From an uncultured Clostridia bacterium (lineage in GTDB: Bacteria; Bacillota; Clostridia; Christensenellales; Borkfalkiaceae), in contig CAMAHZ010000054.1 of assembly GCA_945834965.1 (NCBI GenBank), positions 1 through 7,776 on the forward strand: 7,776 bases of DNA. Direction: 5' to 3'. Each line of letters starts with the position of its first letter. Within the stretch, counting starts at the first letter, position 1. A program made the position numbers and the translations under genes. Shown here piece by piece: positions 5,082-7,776 of the stretch. The notes below the pieces were generated by a model. The model was not told the origin of the DNA. It did not search any database and was given only the letters and a program-made list of their open reading frames with translations.

Positions 5082-5255
5082 ATGGAAGCACTTAGATTAT
5101 TGGCAGCAGTAGCTACCGTAGTTATTTCGGTAGCAGCTTTAGCAAAAGCCACCTTCTTAGGCGGCATCGTTATGAAGGCAGACGGCGACGGAGGAAGCAA
5201 CAGCGGCGGCGACAGCGGCGGTTGGGATTTTTCCAACGACGATTTACCATTTTAA
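5082..5255 (+). CDS. Membrane microprotein with SSB-like C-terminal tip (DDLPF)
   Basis: The product has 57 residues. The ATG at 5082 lies 13 nt after the PLD-like stop, and the TAA ends 12 nt before the methyltransferase ATG, so the gene exactly fills the gap. Residues 3-31 form a hydrophobic helix rich in Ala, Val and Leu (LRLLAAVATVVISVAALA and on), interrupted by a single K22. A Gly/Ser/Asp-rich linker follows (about 33-48), then WDFSNDDLPF. The end is identical in its last five residues to this phage's SSB and has the same codons. In SSB this tip is the docking site for proteins such as PriA, RecQ, RecO and exonuclease I. That this protein docks them at the membrane is inference. It could instead be an unrelated small protein with a chance acidic end, but five identical terminal residues make that less likely. 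Confidence 0.72.
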   Translation: MEALRLLAAVATVVISVAALAKATFLGGIVMKADGDGGSNSGGDSGGWDFSNDDLPF

Positions 5256-5256
5256 C
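5238..5256 (+). repeat. 19-nt direct repeat, copy 2 (3' end of the microprotein gene)
   Basis: This copy is identical to 1162-1180 and in the same reading frame, again covering DDLPF and the TAA. It indicates either a small duplication of the ssb 3' end or strong shared codon preference. Confidence 0.9.
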
Positions 5257-5267
5257 ACGGGCAAGGC

Positions 5268-6656
5268 ATGGCAGCAGAGAAGAAAGGCACGAAGACAATA
5301 GACCCCAAGCAGCTGCAGCAAAGCGTTATTATACCTTTGTCGCAGATTGAGCCAAACAAGGGGCAAATTCCGGGAGTACCAGCGAACCCCCGAAGTATTG
5401 ACGTGGCAAAGTTCAAGAAGCTGAAAGCGTCGATAGAGGAAAACCCCGAAATGCTATCTTTGCGCGAAGTGTTGGTTTACCAGCACGGCGACAAGTACGT
5501 TATTATTGGCGGAAACATGCGCTACAGGGCGTTAAAGGAAGTAGGCTATAAGGAAGCTGTTTGCAAAGTCATTCCGCAGACAGCGACAGCAGAACAGCTT
5601 AGAGCCGTAGCTATCAAGGATAACAATAACTTTGGCGATTGGGATTTTGAAGCTTTGGCGAACCTTTGGAACGCGGAAGAATTAGACCGCTGGGGCGTGG
5701 ATTTGCCACCGATGGACGGCGACGTTAAGGAAGACGAAGCAGAGGAAGACAACTTTAACCCTGCCAGCGTCACTGGAAAGCCGAAAGCACAGGAAGGCGA
5801 TATTTACCGATTGGGAAGACATCGCCTAATTTGCGGCGACAGCACAGAACCCGAAGTTTTGCAGATACTCATGGGCGACCAGAAAGCCGACCTTCTGCTA
5901 ACCGACCAACCCTATAACGTGGACTACAGCAGCAAGAACGAAGCACTAAACGCAGCCGACAAAGGTAACAGAGTTCAGAAGGATATAGCTAACGACAAAA
6001 TGGAAGGTTCAGCTTTCCAAGATTTCCTGTTTGCAGCCTTCAACAACGCGAACCCGTACCTTAAGCCCGGCGGCGCGTTCTACATTTGGCACGCAGGTAC
6101 GGAAGGCTTGAACTTCAAGCTTGCAGTTCAGCGCGTAGGCTGGGAGCTTAAGCAAATACTTATTTGGGTAAAGAACAATATAGTATTAGGAAGGCAGGAC
6201 TACCAATGGAAACACGAACCCTGCCTATACGGTTGGAAGCCCGGCGCGTCGCATTACTTTGTAGCCCGGCGCGACCTGATTACGATAACGGAAGACGAAG
6301 CCCTCGATCTAAACGCGCTAACGAAGCAGGAGCTTAAGGACTTGCTTACAAAGGTTATTAGCCTACCTACTTCCGACATACACGAAGACAAGCCGTTAAG
6401 AAGTGCAGACCACCCCACCATGAAGCCGCTGAAGCTTATGGGAAGACTTATTAAGAACAGCACACGCCCCGGCGAAGTAGTGTTAGACCCGTTCGGGGGA
6501 AGTGGCAGCACTATGATGGCGGCGGAGCAGTTAGGACGCGCTTGTTATATGGTAGAGTTAGACCCTGCCTATATTGACGTTATTTGCAAGCGTTACGAGG
6601 AATTGACAGGAGAGAAGGCGGAATACTTAGGCAACTTCAAGACGGAATCCAAGTAA
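5268..6656 (+). CDS. ParB-like domain fused to a beta-class DNA methyltransferase
   Basis: The product has 462 residues. The N-terminal part (about 17-120) is a ParB/Srx-like domain: 'IPLSQIEPN', then 'LREVLVYQHGDKYVIIGGNMRYRAL' with the GGxxRxxA box at 81-88. The methyltransferase begins near 175 with GDIYRLGRHRLICGDS. Motif IV is TDQPYN (212-217), where DPPY is usual. A variable region follows with ILIWVKNN and HEPCLYGWK, then DHPTMKP (381-387) and the SAM-binding motif I LDPFGGSGST (406-415) at the C-terminal end. This order (IV before I) is the beta class that modifies N4-cytosine or N6-adenine. Residues 335-375 look like an inserted, partly helical target-recognition segment. The fusion is common in phages just upstream of terminase genes. 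The protein likely modifies phage DNA against host restriction; the target site cannot be read from sequence. Confidence 0.9.
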   Translation: MAAEKKGTKTIDPKQLQQSVIIPLSQIEPNKGQIPGVPANPRSIDVAKFKKLKASIEENPEMLSLREVLVYQHGDKYVIIGGNMRYRALKEVGYKEAVCKVIPQTATAEQLRAVAIKDNNNFGDWDFEALANLWNAEELDRWGVDLPPMDGDVKEDEAEEDNFNPASVTGKPKAQEGDIYRLGRHRLICGDSTEPEVLQILMGDQKADLLLTDQPYNVDYSSKNEALNAADKGNRVQKDIANDKMEGSAFQDFLFAAFNNANPYLKPGGAFYIWHAGTEGLNFKLAVQRVGWELKQILIWVKNNIVLGRQDYQWKHEPCLYGWKPGASHYFVARRDLITITEDEALDLNALTKQELKDLLTKVISLPTSDIHEDKPLRSADHPTMKPLKLMGRLIKNSTRPGEVVLDPFGGSGSTMMAAEQLGRACYMVELDPAYIDVICKRYEELTGEKAEYLGNFKTESK

Positions 6657-6685
6657 CACCGAAGAAAATACGAATTAACACCGAT

Positions 6686-7123
6686 ATGGCAAACGAGCAG
6701 AATCTACGCCCAGCGTGGAAGAAAGGAGAAAGCGGCAACCCGAAGGGAAGACCCAAAAGCCGCGTTTCCGAATTTCGCGTTAAGATTATGGGAAAGGCTG
6801 GCGCAAAGAAATTCTACGGAATAAGCGCGACAGAAGTAACGGAGTGGTACGAACTACTCCTTACTGCGGATTTGTCAGAATTGAAGGCGTTAGCAGCAGA
6901 GGAAACGACCCCGGCACTTGCAAAGACCTACGCACGGGCTATTATAGCGGATATGAACGCAGGAAAGACCAGCACTATAGACAGGATATCCGAAAAGCTT
7001 TACGGCAAAGCCATTCAGCGCGTAGAACATACAGGCGCGGACGGCAGCGACCTAATACCAGCGCGGACGCTTACCAAAGACGAAGCACGGGAGCTGTTCA
7101 GCGAATTAGAAAAGGAATATTAA
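6686..7123 (+). CDS. DUF5681-like protein, probable small terminase subunit or DNA-binding partner
   Basis: The product has 145 residues. The ATG at 6686 is preferred; the frame is open back to 6584, but that part lies inside the methyltransferase gene. The N-terminus has WKKGESGNPKGRPKSR (about 11-26), the basic 'KKGxSGNPxGRP' signature of DUF5681-type proteins. The middle is helical (VTEWYELLLTADLSELKAL). The C-terminal part has DRISEKLYGKAIQRVEHTG (about 103-121), a block I associate with phage proteins encoded just before the large terminase. It is followed by an acidic helix ending FSELEKEY. The stop TAA abuts the terL ATG. A role in recognising phage DNA for packaging is inferred from position and family; a classical helix-turn-helix is not obvious. 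Confidence 0.78.
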   Translation: MANEQNLRPAWKKGESGNPKGRPKSRVSEFRVKIMGKAGAKKFYGISATEVTEWYELLLTADLSELKALAAEETTPALAKTYARAIIADMNAGKTSTIDRISEKLYGKAIQRVEHTGADGSDLIPARTLTKDEARELFSELEKEY

Positions 7124-7776
7124 ATGGAATGGTACAGGGATATAGATATTATTAAGACGTGGACGCTACAGGGTACGCTAAACTTCACGCGCTACTTTTT
7201 TAAGGAAAAGTTTAAGCGTAAGTTTGTCGTAGGAAAACACCACGTAGCAATAGCGAAAGCCCTCGACAGGGTTTTAGCAGGGGAAAGTACGCGCCTTATA
7301 ATAAATATAGCACCCCGTTACGGAAAGACAGAGTTAGCCGTAAAGAACTTTATAGCTATGGGTTTGGCTATTAACCCGAAGGCGAAGTTTATACACCTTT
7401 CCTATTCCGACGATTTGGCGAGAGACAACAGTCGGGGAGTGCAGGAAATACTACGGGAAGACAGCTATAGGCGTTTGTTTCCGGGTACGAAGCCCACCAG
7501 CGTAAACACACGCAAATGGTTCACTACGGAAGGCGGCGGACTTTACGCCGTCAGTTCAGCAGGACAGGTAACAGGCTTCGGAGCTGGCATCGTGGACGAG
7601 GAAAAGGAAGAGGAAGACGAGTTAGCCGCAGAAGTGGAAGAGTTAGCCAGCGTCAGCGACGGCACGTTTGGCGGCGCGATAGTGATAGACGACCCTATTA
7701 AGCCCGACGACGCGCGAAGCGAGACGGTACGCGAGAAGGTAAACCAAAAGTTCGAGACTACCATCCGAAACCGCGT
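7124..7776 (+). CDS. terL: Terminase large subunit (5' part, runs off the window)
   Basis: This is the packaging motor ATPase/nuclease; 217 residues are visible and the frame is open at the right edge. The start ATG follows the previous TAA directly. The N-terminus has a KHHVAIAKALDRVLAGE helix. Then comes the Walker A region INIAPRYGKTEL (P64, R65, G67, K68, T69), the diverged xPRxGKT form usual in phage terminases. FIHLSYSDDLARDNS (89-103) and 'GQVTGFGAG' (147-155) follow. The Walker B is AIVIDDPIKPDDA (185-197) with D189 and D190. Between GFGAG and Walker B lies an acidic insertion of about 25 residues (157-180). The C-terminal nuclease domain is beyond the window. The order small partner then terL is the classic packaging cassette. 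Confidence 0.93.
   Translation, partial: MEWYRDIDIIKTWTLQGTLNFTRYFFKEKFKRKFVVGKHHVAIAKALDRVLAGESTRLIINIAPRYGKTELAVKNFIAMGLAINPKAKFIHLSYSDDLARDNSRGVQEILREDSYRRLFPGTKPTSVNTRKWFTTEGGGLYAVSSAGQVTGFGAGIVDEEKEEEDELAAEVEELASVSDGTFGGAIVIDDPIKPDDARSETVREKVNQKFETTIRNR

Noticed and set aside
4730..5236. Minus-strand open frame of 168 codons opposite the PLD-like and microprotein genes
   Set aside because: It is antisense to a well-supported nuclease-like gene, has low-complexity composition and has no promoter or family signal. It is a shadow of the plus-strand codon pattern.
5332..5634. Three further TAnnTTTG matches (5332, 5455, 5627)
   Set aside because: All lie inside the ParB-methyltransferase coding sequence without a -33 element or a gene start nearby. 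They show that the -7 motif alone occurs by chance.
6584..6685. Longer start for the DUF5681-like protein
   Set aside because: The extension lies mostly inside the methyltransferase reading frame and does not resemble the family. ATG 6686 precedes the family signature.
7516..7764. Plus- and minus-strand open frames within the terminase gene
   Set aside because: The plus frame is an Arg/Gly-rich out-of-frame reading of terL and the minus frame is its Ser-rich complement. terL itself has intact Walker motifs here.
1..7776. CRISPR array, tRNA, insertion sequence or attachment site
   Set aside because: No spaced repeats, cloverleaf, transposase or terminal inverted repeats were found on reading both strands.

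Overview
The window looks like part of a tailed-phage genome or prophage from a host in the Bacteroidota. The phage call rests on gene content: an SSB, a VRR-NUC nuclease, a ParB-methyltransferase fusion, a small-terminase-like protein and the start of a large terminase. All are on the plus strand with tiny gaps or 4-20 nt overlaps. The host call is inference: the start codons mostly lack Shine-Dalgarno sequences, the one clear intergenic promoter element fits the Bacteroidota -7 box (TAnnTTTGC), and several small proteins resemble those of gut Bacteroides-type phages.

Layout. (1) Positions 1-3728 are an early/replication-type operon. It holds the tail of an unknown gene, a GWIxPxG-motif protein, ssb, two small unknowns, an ASCH-like protein, a YopX-like protein, three small helical proteins and a VRR-NUC nuclease. 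(2) Positions 3729-3923 are non-coding and hold hairpins, short repeats and a Bacteroidota-type promoter. (3) Positions 3924-4181 encode a small two-helix membrane protein. It is followed by a strong intrinsic terminator (4237-4273), so it looks like a self-contained, moron-like unit. (4) Positions 4298-7776 run into packaging: a single-HKD phospholipase-D-like protein, a 57-residue membrane microprotein, a ParB/DNA-methyltransferase fusion, a DUF5681-like protein (probable small terminase or DNA-binding partner) and the 5' part of terL, which leaves the window open.

The most striking observation is the microprotein at 5082-5255. It has one hydrophobic N-terminal helix, a Gly/Ser/Asp-rich linker and the C-terminus DDLPF. 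That is the SSB-tip peptide that recruits SSB-binding repair and replication enzymes, and it is the same ending as the phage's own SSB, encoded by an identical 19-nt stretch. It could be a membrane-tethered mimic or tether for the SSB interactome. Other points: the methyltransferase has DQPY where DPPY is usual; a hand scan found no GGCC or CTAG and only five GATC sites, which suggests restriction-site avoidance; TerL has an acidic insertion before Walker B; and a terminator sits upstream of the packaging genes with no obvious new promoter.

No tRNA, rRNA, CRISPR array, insertion sequence or convincing minus-strand gene was seen.
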